Assembly: GCA_900129675.1 (NCBI GenBank)
Contig: FSRD01000002.1
Coordinates: 1,054,001-1,118,000, forward strand
Direction: 5' to 3'
Source of the DNA: Bradyrhizobium erythrophlei
GTDB lineage: Bacteria > Pseudomonadota > Alphaproteobacteria > Rhizobiales > Xanthobacteraceae
DNA length: 64,000 bases
Shown: positions 49,279 to 57,896 of the stretch, piece by piece
Layout: each line of letters begins with the position of its first letter
How positions within the stretch are numbered: the stretch's first letter is position 1
The notes under the pieces: generated by a model
What the model was told of the DNA's origin: nothing
Database searches by the model: none
The model's input: only the letters and a program-made list of their open reading frames with translations
Translations under genes and position numbers: made by a program

Positions 49279-52188
49279 ATGGCCAAAGCCGTCGCGAAGT
49301 CCAAGAAAACCGTCGAGAAAACCGTCGAGAAAATCGCTGCGAAATCAAAGTCATCCGCGCGAGCCAAGGCCGCGTCGCCGGCCCGCAAGGCGCTGAAGAA
49401 GGGCCCGGCCAAGCCGGCGCCCAAAGCGGCCCCCAAGCCGGTTGCCAAGGCTCCTGCCAAGACCGCTGCGAAGGTGTCCGCCAGCAAACCCGCGACATCG
49501 GCGGTAAAGGCCGGAAAATGGGTCTACACCTTCGGTGACGGCAAAGCTGAAGGGCAGGCGGGCCTGCGCGATTTGCTCGGCGGCAAGGGCGCCAACCTCG
49601 CCGAAATGGCCAATCTCGGTCTGCCGGTGCCTCCCGGTTTCACTATTCCAACCTCGGTCTGCACCTACTTTTATGCGCACGACAAATCCTATCCGAAGGA
49701 ATTGAAGGCGCAGGTCGAAAAGGCGCTGGATCATGTCGGCAAGCTGACCGGCAAAGCGTTCGGCGATTCCAGGAATCCGCTTTTGGTGTCGGTCCGCTCC
49801 GGCGGCCGCGCCTCGATGCCGGGCATGATGGACACCGTGCTCAATCTCGGCCTCAACGACCAGACCGTCGAAGCGCTCGCCGAATTGTCCGGCGACCGCC
49901 GCTTCGCCTATGATAGCTATCGCCGCTTCATCACGATGTATTCGGACGTCGTGCTCGGCTTCGAGCACCATCATTTCGAAGACATCCTCGACACCTTCAA
50001 GGACAGCCAGGGCTACGCGCTCGACACCGACCTCACCGGCGACGACTGGGTCCAACTGGTCGGCCAGTACAAAGATGCGGTGGCGCGCGAGACCGGCCAG
50101 GATTTCCCGCAGGATCCGCACGCGCAATTGTGGGGCGCGATCGGCGCGGTATTTTCGTCCTGGATGAACGCGCGCGCGGTGACCTACCGCCGGCTGCACG
50201 ACATTCCGGAATCCTGGGGCACCGCGGTCAACGTGCAGGCCATGGTGTTCGGCAATATGGGCGAAACGTCTGCGACCGGCGTTGCGTTCACGCGCAATCC
50301 CTCGACCGGCGAGAGCAAGCTGTACGGCGAATTCCTCATCAACGCGCAGGGCGAGGACGTGGTGGCGGGCATCCGCACGCCGCAGGACATCACCGAAGAC
50401 GCGCGCAAGGAATCCGGTTCCGACAAGGCATCGATGGAAAGCGCGATGCCTGAGGCCTTCAAGGAACTGACGCGGATCTACACGCTGCTCGAAAAGCACT
50501 ACCGCGACATGCAGGACATGGAATTCACGGTCGAGCAGGGCAAATTGTGGATGCTGCAGACCCGCGGCGGCAAGCGGACCGCGAAAGCCGCACTGCGCAT
50601 CGCCGTCGAGCTCGCCAATGAAGGGCTGATCTCCAAGAAGGATGCGGTGATGCGGATCGATCCGGCTTCGCTGGATCAATTGCTGCACCCGACCATTGAT
50701 CCCGCGGCGAAGCGCGACGTTATCGCCACCGGCCTGCCGGCCTCGCCGGGTGCTGCCTCCGGCGAAATCGTGTTCTCCTCCGATGAAGCCGCCAAGCTGC
50801 AGGCCGATGGCCGCAAAGTGGTACTGGTGCGCATCGAGACCAGCCCGGAAGACATTCACGGCATGCACGCCGCCGAAGGCATCCTGACCACGCGCGGCGG
50901 CATGACCTCGCATGCCGCGGTGGTCGCGCGCGGCATGGGCAAGCCCTGCGTCTCCGGCTGCGGCACCATCCGCGTCGATTACGGCCGCGGCACCATGAGC
51001 ATCGGCTCGCGCACCTTCAAGACCGGCGACGTCATCACCATCGACGGCTCGGTCGGCCAGGTGCTGTCCGGGCGGATGCCGATGATCGAGCCGGAATTGT
51101 CCGGCGAGTTCGGCACGCTGATGGGCTGGGCCGATGCCGTCCGCAAGCTCGGCGTCCGCGTCAACGGCGACACGCCAGATGACGCGCGTACCGCGGTCAA
51201 GTTCGGCGCCGAAGGCATCGGGTTGTGCCGCACCGAGCATATGTTCTTCGAGGAAACCCGCATTCGCACCGTGCGCGAGATGATCCTTTCCGAGGACGAA
51301 CAGTCGCGCCGCGCGGCGCTGTCAAAGCTGCTGCCGATGCAGCGCGCGGATTTCGTCGAGCTGTTCGAGATCATGAAGGGTCTGCCGGTCACCATTCGCC
51401 TGCTCGATCCGCCCTTGCATGAGTTTCTGCCGCATACCCAGGCCGAGATCGAGGAAGTCGCGCGCGCGATGAACACCGATCCGCGCAAGCTCGCCGATCG
51501 CGCCCGCGATCTCGCCGAGTTCAACCCAATGCTCGGCTTCCGCGGCTGCCGTCTTGCGATCGCCTATCCGGAGATCGCCGAGATGCAGGCCCGCGCGATC
51601 TTCGAGGCCGCGATCGAGGCGGAAAAACGCACCAACAAGGCGGTCGGCCTCGAAGTGATGGTGCCGCTGATCGCGACCAAGGCGGAGTTCGATCTGGTCA
51701 AGGCGCGGATCGACGCCACCGCGCACGCGGTGATGAAGGAAACCGGCAAGAAGCTCAGCTATCAGGTCGGCACCATGATCGAACTGCCGCGCGCCTGCCT
51801 GATGGCCGGCGATGTCGCGCAGACCGCCGAGTTCTTCTCCTTCGGCACCAACGACCTGACGCAGACCACCTACGGCATCAGCCGCGACGACGCCGCGAGC
51901 TTCCTTGGCACCTATGTCGCCAAGGGAATTCTGGAGATTGATCCCTTCATCTCAGTCGATCGCGATGGCGTCGGTGAACTCGTCAGGATCGGCGTCACGC
52001 GCGGCCGCAAGACGCGGCCCAACCTCAAGGTCGGCATTTGCGGCGAGCATGGCGGCGATCCCGCCTCTGTCGCGTTCTGCCACGAGGTCGGGCTCGACTA
52101 CGTCTCGTGCTCGCCATACCGCGTGCCGATCGCCCGCCTCGCCGCGGCGCAGGCAGCTCTAGGCAAGACGGTCGCCAGCCAGGCGTAG
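49279..52188 (+). CDS. ppdK: Pyruvate, phosphate dikinase with histone-H1-like N-terminal tail
   Basis: This 969-residue enzyme interconverts pyruvate, ATP and phosphate with PEP. After an unusual tail of about 75 residues (Lys/Ala/Pro-rich, with repeated APK, PKPVAK and PAKTAAK-like units) come the nucleotide-binding domain (GKGANLAEMANLGLPVPPGF), the swivelling domain with the phospho-His in GGMTSHAAVVARGMGKPCVSG, and the PEP/pyruvate barrel with the catalytic Cys in DYVSCSPYRVPIARLAAAQA. Apart from the tail, the length fits the family. ATG 49279 starts the tail. The tail is like those of bacterial histone H1-type proteins, so nucleoid binding is possible but unproved. Confidence 0.95.
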   Translation: MAKAVAKSKKTVEKTVEKIAAKSKSSARAKAASPARKALKKGPAKPAPKAAPKPVAKAPAKTAAKVSASKPATSAVKAGKWVYTFGDGKAEGQAGLRDLLGGKGANLAEMANLGLPVPPGFTIPTSVCTYFYAHDKSYPKELKAQVEKALDHVGKLTGKAFGDSRNPLLVSVRSGGRASMPGMMDTVLNLGLNDQTVEALAELSGDRRFAYDSYRRFITMYSDVVLGFEHHHFEDILDTFKDSQGYALDTDLTGDDWVQLVGQYKDAVARETGQDFPQDPHAQLWGAIGAVFSSWMNARAVTYRRLHDIPESWGTAVNVQAMVFGNMGETSATGVAFTRNPSTGESKLYGEFLINAQGEDVVAGIRTPQDITEDARKESGSDKASMESAMPEAFKELTRIYTLLEKHYRDMQDMEFTVEQGKLWMLQTRGGKRTAKAALRIAVELANEGLISKKDAVMRIDPASLDQLLHPTIDPAAKRDVIATGLPASPGAASGEIVFSSDEAAKLQADGRKVVLVRIETSPEDIHGMHAAEGILTTRGGMTSHAAVVARGMGKPCVSGCGTIRVDYGRGTMSIGSRTFKTGDVITIDGSVGQVLSGRMPMIEPELSGEFGTLMGWADAVRKLGVRVNGDTPDDARTAVKFGAEGIGLCRTEHMFFEETRIRTVREMILSEDEQSRRAALSKLLPMQRADFVELFEIMKGLPVTIRLLDPPLHEFLPHTQAEIEEVARAMNTDPRKLADRARDLAEFNPMLGFRGCRLAIAYPEIAEMQARAIFEAAIEAEKRTNKAVGLEVMVPLIATKAEFDLVKARIDATAHAVMKETGKKLSYQVGTMIELPRACLMAGDVAQTAEFFSFGTNDLTQTTYGISRDDAASFLGTYVAKGILEIDPFISVDRDGVGELVRIGVTRGRKTRPNLKVGICGEHGGDPASVAFCHEVGLDYVSCSPYRVPIARLAAAQAALGKTVASQA

Positions 52189-52795
52189 TTTCCGCTCTGC
52201 ACTAACAATCAGAAATCAGCGTCATGCCCGGGCTTGTTCCGGGCATCCACGTTTTTGGGCATGCGTCGAAGAGAAGGCGTGGATGGCTGGGCACAAGCGA
52301 GCGAAAGCGACGCCCGGCTATGCCGATGGAGTTCCCGTCATTGCGAGGAGCCAACGGGTCCCGCCTCCGGCGGGACCGATGATAAACTCCGCGACGAAGC
52401 AATCCATACTGGGTCCGGGGTTAGATGGATTGCTTCGCGGAGCCTGTCATCGGGCGCGCATTCGCGCGACCCGTTGGCTCGCAATGACGGTGGGACTACT
52501 GTCCTGGACTTTGATCGACAATTGCTTGGCGCAGCCGCGCTCCCCGTAGTCACAGGGGAACTTCGAAAATTTCTTCATCATTTTCGTTGACCGGATATTT
52601 ACCACTTTCATCGAGCGCCCGTTTACCAACGCTTTCGATGAAACGAGCGGAATCGCCGTCGCCTCTTGAGTGTAGCGCGCATGCAACGCCGATTAACTCC
52701 CCGGCAACCTAAATTCGATACCAACAAAAAAGATCGAATTGCACGGATGTACTGCCGATCGATCGTAGCTGTGTAAGCGTTGCGTGAGCGTATCG
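52189..52795. other. Repeat-rich intergenic region before the SleB-type gene
   Basis: These about 600 bases have no supported gene. They contain a GTCATGCCCGGG...GCATCC element (52222-52292), a large GCGAGGAG-type palindrome (52337-52488) and a hairpin TTTCATCGA / TCGATGAAA (52606-52614 with 52635-52643). The promoter of the next gene presumably lies in the last 150 bases. Confidence 0.6.
52337..52488. repeat. GCGAGGAGCGAAGC-type palindromic repeat, copy 3 (enlarged)
   Basis: GTCATTGCGAGGAG (52337) and its inverse ending CGCAATGAC (52488) bracket AAGCAATCCAT and ATGGATTGCTTCG, with extra GC-rich material inserted compared with copies at 21354 and 30949. Confidence 0.75.
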
Positions 52796-54250
52796 ATGTT
52801 TGTGTTGCGTAACCAGCCGAGGGGCGCACGGTTTGCGTCCTTCGGTCTCGGTCTTTGCGTCTTCGCATTGATGCCGACCGAGATCGGATATCAGGATATC
52901 GCGTCACTGCTGGCCCGGCAGCCTGGCGTCGCCGAGCGCTGGCAGAGCCGTGTGTTCTCCACCGCCAACAGCATCCAGGTTGCCACTTTCAGCTTTGGCC
53001 GGCCGATCGGAACGTCCACGCCGCAAACCGCGACCTACCGGCTGGCAAGCCTCGACAACCAGGGCATCGACATCACCGGTTCTGTGACGCGCAATCCGCT
53101 GGCGTCGCCGCCGCCGCGCTACCAGGCATCTGATTTTCCCAAGGTCGATCGCACGCTGAAGGGCGATCGTCTTGTCGTCGCATCGCCCGAGCCGGCGGAA
53201 ACCGCGGCGCCGGCCGAGGCCGCGCCCGCGAACGCGGATCCCTCGACGTCCAACGCATTGGTGAGGGGCGCCAAGACCGCGGCCGCAGCGCCGGCGGCCG
53301 AAGGCGCGCCGCTCGACCCGGAATTGCAGGAAGCTCTCTCGGCGCCGCCGCTGCCGCAATATGATGTGTCGATGTCGCTGGAGGCCAATCCGCTCGACGA
53401 CCTCAAGCCCGTGCCCGATGCATCGGCCGTCGCGCTCAGTGCCGCGCCGCCGCGCGACAATTTCGCGTTCAAGACGTCCAGCCTGTTCTTCGGCAGCTCG
53501 CTCGGCTCGCCCGAAAGCATCGAACGCTGGCGGCCCGGCGAAGAACCTGTCGTCATAATGCCGGACGCGCTTCCTGATCCGGACATGAAGATCATGGCGT
53601 CGTTGCCGGTCGATGCCGACGGGCCGGTCAAGGCCGGCGAAATGGGCGAGAGCATCGCGCCGAAGGGCGAGGTCAATGCCGACAACCAGCGTGCCAAGAC
53701 GCCGGCCGAGCGTCTCGGCCTGTTCGACGAGAAATCGCGCGCCAAGTCGGAGAAGTGCCTCGCTGAGGCCGTCTATTTCGAAGCCCGCGGCGAAGCCGTG
53801 CGCGGCCAGATCGCGGTCGCCCAGGTGGTGATGAACCGCGCCTTCTCCGGCAAATATCCGGACACGGTGTGCGGCGTGGTCTACCAGAACAAGCACCGTC
53901 ACTTCGCCTGCCAGTTCACCTTCGCATGCGACAACACTCCCGACGTCATTCGCGAGCCCGACATGTGGGACCGTGCCCGGAAGATCGCGAAAGCGATGCT
54001 CGACGGCCAGCTCTGGCTGCCGGAGGTCGACAAGTCGACGCACTATCACGCCTATTGGGTGCGGCCGTCCTGGGTCAGTGAAATGAAGAAGATGTATAAA
54101 TTCGGGGTCCACACCTTCTACCGGCCGCGCGCCTGGGGCGACGGCAGCGATGCGCCGAGCTGGGGCAATGCCGCGCAGACTGCAGAGATTTCCGCGGAGC
54201 TCGCGGAAGCCGCGCAAAGCTCGGCTGAGCAGGCCAGCGCCAGGCGGTAA
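52796..54250 (+). CDS. Exported cell-wall hydrolase, SleB (Hydrolase_2) type
   Basis: This 484-residue envelope protein has an N-terminal hydrophobic anchor (FASFGLGLCVFALMP), a long Pro/Ala-rich low-complexity linker (about 95-300) and a C-terminal SleB domain: CLAEAVYFEARGEAVRGQIAVAQVVMNR (with the catalytic Glu), then YPDTVCGVVYQNKHRHFACQFTFACD and HYHAYWVRPSW. It should cleave peptidoglycan glycan strands. ATG 52796 is preferred; GTG 52784 would add four residues. The linker probably spans the periplasm. Confidence 0.9.
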   Translation: MFVLRNQPRGARFASFGLGLCVFALMPTEIGYQDIASLLARQPGVAERWQSRVFSTANSIQVATFSFGRPIGTSTPQTATYRLASLDNQGIDITGSVTRNPLASPPPRYQASDFPKVDRTLKGDRLVVASPEPAETAAPAEAAPANADPSTSNALVRGAKTAAAAPAAEGAPLDPELQEALSAPPLPQYDVSMSLEANPLDDLKPVPDASAVALSAAPPRDNFAFKTSSLFFGSSLGSPESIERWRPGEEPVVIMPDALPDPDMKIMASLPVDADGPVKAGEMGESIAPKGEVNADNQRAKTPAERLGLFDEKSRAKSEKCLAEAVYFEARGEAVRGQIAVAQVVMNRAFSGKYPDTVCGVVYQNKHRHFACQFTFACDNTPDVIREPDMWDRARKIAKAMLDGQLWLPEVDKSTHYHAYWVRPSWVSEMKKMYKFGVHTFYRPRAWGDGSDAPSWGNAAQTAEISAELAEAAQSSAEQASARR

Positions 54251-54257
54251 ATTAGCC

Positions 54258-54363
54258 GTCATTCCGGGATGGCCCGAAGGGCCAGACCCGGAATCTCGAT
54301 ATTGTAGAACTCGCAAGTCAACCTCGGGATTCCGGGTTCGCGCTTTGCGCGCCCCGGAATGAC
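54258..54363. repeat. ATTCCGGG-type palindromic repeat, copy 2
   Basis: GTCATTCCGG (54258-54267) pairs with CCGGAATGAC (54354-54363); the inside contains a GGCCC-GAA-GGGCC hairpin and a CCGGAATCTCG / CGGGATTCCGGG pairing. It directly follows the SleB-type gene. Confidence 0.8.
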
Positions 54364-54520
54364 GAACTGCGCGTGAATTGCTCTCGCCGATTTTGCAAGG
54401 CTGCCCTGCGGTGACAATTTTTCCGACCCGCCCTCTTGGGATTTTCATGCAGATGCATTAATTTCCCGTAATGTTGCACCTGGGGGAATTCCGGGCGCCG
54501 ATTGATACTGGGGGAAATAG

Positions 54521-55765
54521 ATGGCTGTAACCGCAGACGACCTCCGCCCAGCCTCCAACACCTGGCGTACGCCGCTGGTCATCATCATCTGCGGCTGCGC
54601 GATTGCGCTGCTGAGTTTCGGGCCGCGGTCGAGCTTCGGTTTCTTCATTCAGCCGATGGGCCGGGAGCTTAGCTGGGGCCGCGACGTGTTCGGTCTGGCG
54701 CTGGCCCTGCAAAACCTGTTGTGGGGACTGGGGCAGCCGATCGCAGGCGCGATCGCCGACCGCTTCGGCTCCTTGCGCGTCATATTCGTCGGTGCACTGC
54801 TCTATGCCGGCGGCCTGTTGACGATGCGTTATGCGGCGACCCCGCTATCGCTTAATCTCGGCGCCGGCGTCCTGATCGGCTTCGGGCTGTCGGGCTGTTC
54901 GTTCAACCTGGTGCTATCCGCGTTCAGCAAGCTGTTGCCGCCGCAGCAGCGCGGTATCGCGCTCGGCGCCGGAACCGCGGCGGGCTCGTTCGGACAATTC
55001 CTGTTCGCGCCGTTCGGCGTGGCGATGATCGACAATTTCGGCTGGCAGGCGGCGCTGACGGTGTTTGCGGCCCTGATGCTGCTGATCGTGCCGCTGTCGC
55101 TCGCGCTTGCCACTCCGGCCCAGACATCGGCCAACGTGCCAGTCGCCGACCAGCAGTCGTTCAAGACCGCCCTTGCGGAAGCGTTCGGCCACCGTTCTTA
55201 CGTGCTGCTGGTGCTCGGCTTCTTCACCTGCGGCTTTCAGCTCGCTTTCATTACGGTGCATCTGCCGGCCTATCTGTCCGATCGCGGCGTGTCCGCGCAA
55301 ACCGGCGGCTGGGTGATCGCGGCGATCGGCCTGTTCAACATTGTCGGTTCGCTCAGCGTCGGCTGGCTGCAGAACCTCTTTCCGAAGCGCTACATCCTGT
55401 CGGCGATTTATTTGACGCGTGCGCTGTCGATCATCGCCTTCATCTCGTTTCCGATTACGACCTTCTCCTCGATCGCCTTCGGCGCGATCTCGGGCCTGAC
55501 CTGGCTATCGACGGTGCCGCCAACCTCGGCGCTGGTGGCGCTGATGTTCGGCACCCGCTGGTTCTCGACGTTGTATGGTTTTGCCTTCGTCAGCCATCAG
55601 GTCGGCGGCTTCCTCGGCGTGTGGCTCGGCGGAATCGTGTTCGAGAAATTCGGCTCCTACACGCCGATCTGGTGGCTCTCGGTGCTGTTCGGCGTGCTCT
55701 CGGCGCTGATCAACCTGCCGATCGTCGAGCAGCCGGTCGCGCGCCCGGTTGCGCAACCCGCCTGA
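54521..55765 (+). CDS. Major facilitator superfamily transporter
   Basis: This 414-residue inner-membrane protein has about twelve hydrophobic spans in two sixes. The loop 2-3 motif is IADRFGSLRVIFVG (a variant of the MFS G-x-L-a-D-r-x-G-r-k motif), and GFFIQPMGRELSWGRDVFGLALALQNLLWG resembles the oxalate/formate antiporter-like and monocarboxylate MFS groups. Substrate unknown. ATG 54521 follows GGGGGAAATAG. Its 3-prime end is followed by a palindromic repeat. Confidence 0.88.
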   Translation: MAVTADDLRPASNTWRTPLVIIICGCAIALLSFGPRSSFGFFIQPMGRELSWGRDVFGLALALQNLLWGLGQPIAGAIADRFGSLRVIFVGALLYAGGLLTMRYAATPLSLNLGAGVLIGFGLSGCSFNLVLSAFSKLLPPQQRGIALGAGTAAGSFGQFLFAPFGVAMIDNFGWQAALTVFAALMLLIVPLSLALATPAQTSANVPVADQQSFKTALAEAFGHRSYVLLVLGFFTCGFQLAFITVHLPAYLSDRGVSAQTGGWVIAAIGLFNIVGSLSVGWLQNLFPKRYILSAIYLTRALSIIAFISFPITTFSSIAFGAISGLTWLSTVPPTSALVALMFGTRWFSTLYGFAFVSHQVGGFLGVWLGGIVFEKFGSYTPIWWLSVLFGVLSALINLPIVEQPVARPVAQPA

Positions 55766-55779
55766 TGCGGTCTTATTTG

Positions 55780-55827
55780 AGCATGATCTTTTCGGAAAAC
55801 CGGTTTCCACTTTTCCGGATCATGCTC
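55780..55827. repeat. RPE-like palindrome (GAGCATGATC arms)
   Basis: GAGCATGATC (55780-55789) pairs with GATCATGCTC (55818-55827), and the inner sequence has TTTCGGAAAACCGGTTTCC, a layout common in alphaproteobacterial intergenic palindromes. It lies between two co-oriented genes and may end the MFS transcript. Confidence 0.8.
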
Positions 55828-55863
55828 TAAACATCCCGATCAAAATCTCGGGGAGAGTTCATC

Positions 55864-56850
55864 GTGGCAACGTTCAAGGCAATCCGGATCGACAAGGCGG
55901 AAAAGGGTACCACCGCCGCCCTCACGCAGTTCGACGAAGCCGAATTGATGGACGGCGACGTCACGGTGCGGGTTGAGTGGTCGACGCTGAACTACAAGGA
56001 TGGTCTTGCCGTCACCGGCAAGGCCCCGGTGGTGCGGCGCTTCCCGATGATCGCCGGCATCGACTTCGCAGGCACCGTCGAACAATCCACCCATCCGCAG
56101 TGGAAGGCCGGCGACAAGGTCGTCTGCAACGGCTGGGGCATGGGCGAGACCCATCTCGGTGCCTACGCCGAGAAGGCGCGCGTCAAGGGCGACTGGCTGG
56201 TGCGGCTGCCCGATAGCATCTCGACCCGCGATGCGATGGCGATCGGCACCGCCGGCTATACTGCCATGCTGTCGGTGCTGGCGCTGGAGAAGCACGGCCT
56301 GACACCGAACAGCGGTCCGGTCGTGGTGACCGGTGCTGCCGGCGGCGTCGGCTCGGTCGCGACCGCGGTGCTGTCAAAACTCGGCTATCACGTCATTGCC
56401 TCCACCGGGCGGCCGTCGGAAGCGGATTACCTGATAGGTCTCGGGGCGGCCGAGGTGATCGATCGCAACGAACTGTCGGCCCCCGCAAAGGCGCTGGCGA
56501 AGGAGCGCTGGGCGGGTGGCATTGACAGCGTCGGCTCGAACACGCTCGCCAACCTGTTGTCGATGACGAAATATGGCGGTGCCATCGCCGCCTGCGGCCT
56601 GGCCGCCGGCATGGACCTGCCGTCCTCGGTGGCGCCGTTCATTTTGCGCGGAGTGTGCCTTCTCGGCATCGATTCCGTGATGTGCCCGCTTCCGCAGCGC
56701 AATCTCGCCTGGAGCCGCTTGGTCGGCGATTTGGATCGGGCAAAACTAGCTGATATTACTCATGAAATCGGTTTGGACCAGGTCATTGCCGCCGGTGCCC
56801 AAATTCTCGCCGGCCAGGTCCGCGGTCGAATCGTGGTAAAAATTCTCTGA
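55864..56850 (+). CDS. acuI: Acryloyl-CoA reductase / quinone oxidoreductase family (AcuI/YhdH-like)
   Basis: This 328-residue medium-chain dehydrogenase/reductase lacks zinc ligands and resembles the AcuI/YhdH group that reduces acrylyl-CoA with NADPH. The substrate region TLNYKDGLAVTGKAPVVRRFPMIAGIDFAG and the nucleotide-binding VVVTGAAGGVGSVATAVLSKLGY are diagnostic. GTG 55864 follows GGGGAGAG. No DMSP genes are nearby, so the symbol is tentative. It is distinct from the other quinone oxidoreductase at 57897. Confidence 0.85.
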   Translation: MATFKAIRIDKAEKGTTAALTQFDEAELMDGDVTVRVEWSTLNYKDGLAVTGKAPVVRRFPMIAGIDFAGTVEQSTHPQWKAGDKVVCNGWGMGETHLGAYAEKARVKGDWLVRLPDSISTRDAMAIGTAGYTAMLSVLALEKHGLTPNSGPVVVTGAAGGVGSVATAVLSKLGYHVIASTGRPSEADYLIGLGAAEVIDRNELSAPAKALAKERWAGGIDSVGSNTLANLLSMTKYGGAIAACGLAAGMDLPSSVAPFILRGVCLLGIDSVMCPLPQRNLAWSRLVGDLDRAKLADITHEIGLDQVIAAGAQILAGQVRGRIVVKIL

Positions 56851-56968
56851 CGGCGTTCAGACTTTACCAACCAAGCTGCTCCAATGTTGCCACACGGTTA
56901 GTATGGTAATCAGCGGGTAAAGAAACTTCGGGCGGATACCCGCGCTTGGGTCAAGTTGGAGTTGCGGC

Positions 56969-57568
56969 ATGGTTGCGCGTTTGGTGTTGGGGGCCGTCAC
57001 GGCCGGGGCGATGATTGTGCCGGCGGTGGCCGGAATGATGAATGCCGATGAGGCGCGCAGGTTTGTATCCGGCAAGGTGTTCGCTTTCACGTGCTTCGAT
57101 GGTACCCGCGGCGCTGGCCGCATTCTCGACGACATGGGGGCTGCGGGTTCGATCCAGTTCTCGGGCTCCGGACCGATCCGCCATGTGCGTCTCCCGGGCA
57201 ACACGCTTCAGGTCCGCGGCCAGAGCGTGTGTGCTTCGCTCAAGGGCCTTCCGTTCGAGCCGTGTTTCAATCTCGACAAGCGCGACGAGAGCACCTTCCG
57301 CGGATCGGTTTCGGGCATGGGCTTTGCCTATTGCGAATTCCATCACCAGGGCGCGGCGCAGATGCTGATGGCGCGCGCCGTGGCCCGGCCGCGCTCGCTT
57401 CATCCGTCGGAGCCGAGGCGCTCGGCGGACGCGTCGCGCACCGAAATATCGGCGCGGGTGGAGACGCCGCCGGTCGAGAGCGCCAAACTCGAGCCGGTCA
57501 AAGCCGAACCCAAGGCCGTGCCGGCGAAGCCGGAGAGTGCCCCGGAATTGCGTCGCTCGACCGATTGA
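56969..57568 (+). CDS. Exported protein of unknown function
   Basis: This 199-residue protein begins with a signal peptide (MVARLVLGAVTAGAMIVPAVA) and a mature N-terminal domain containing four or five Cys (FAFTCFDGTRGAGRILDDMGAAGSI, VCASLKGLPFEPCF, FAYCEFHHQG). The C-terminal third is low-complexity, Pro/Lys/Glu-rich. It resembles conserved Bradyrhizobium exported proteins of unknown role. ATG 56969 is the only reasonable start; codon use looks normal. Confidence 0.75.
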   Translation: MVARLVLGAVTAGAMIVPAVAGMMNADEARRFVSGKVFAFTCFDGTRGAGRILDDMGAAGSIQFSGSGPIRHVRLPGNTLQVRGQSVCASLKGLPFEPCFNLDKRDESTFRGSVSGMGFAYCEFHHQGAAQMLMARAVARPRSLHPSEPRRSADASRTEISARVETPPVESAKLEPVKAEPKAVPAKPESAPELRRSTD

Positions 57569-57896
57569 GTTCCGCAGCGCGGCTGCGGCGGACGCGCCGG
57601 CCGCATGCATCCCGGTTGAACCTGGTCTGACGCCGCGCCGACGCGCGCGAATTGCGGGTCCGATGGCTACGATGTCGCCGCGCCGTAGTCATACGGATCG
57701 CCATTTTTATCGCTTGGTAGCGAATCCGATCCAACCTGCCAGCCAACAAAGGCCGGGAGGGGGCCTAACACATGAGCCCAATCATGCCGCCCCGCCATGG
57801 CGCAGTCGCTGTCGGTCGAAAGCAACCGGCTCAAGCTTGAGGTCCGCAAGTTCCTCAATTCGGTGCGCGCCGCCTGATCGCCCGCGGCCGCCCGTC
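57569..57896. other. Intergenic region holding a decayed gene end
   Basis: The 328 bases hold no intact gene. A 3-prime fragment of a chemotaxis-receptor gene is visible at about 57797-57877 (separate entry). The left half shows no other recognisable feature. Confidence 0.55.
57797..57877 (+). pseudogene. 3-prime remnant of a methyl-accepting chemotaxis protein gene
   Basis: The frame ATG 57797 to TGA 57877 reads MAQSLSVESNRLKLEV and then RKFLNSVRAA, which matches the extreme C terminus of many alphaproteobacterial chemoreceptors (SQSLSxESxRLKxEVxxFLxxVRAA). The rest of the receptor is absent upstream, so this is a deletion remnant. Confidence 0.6.
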
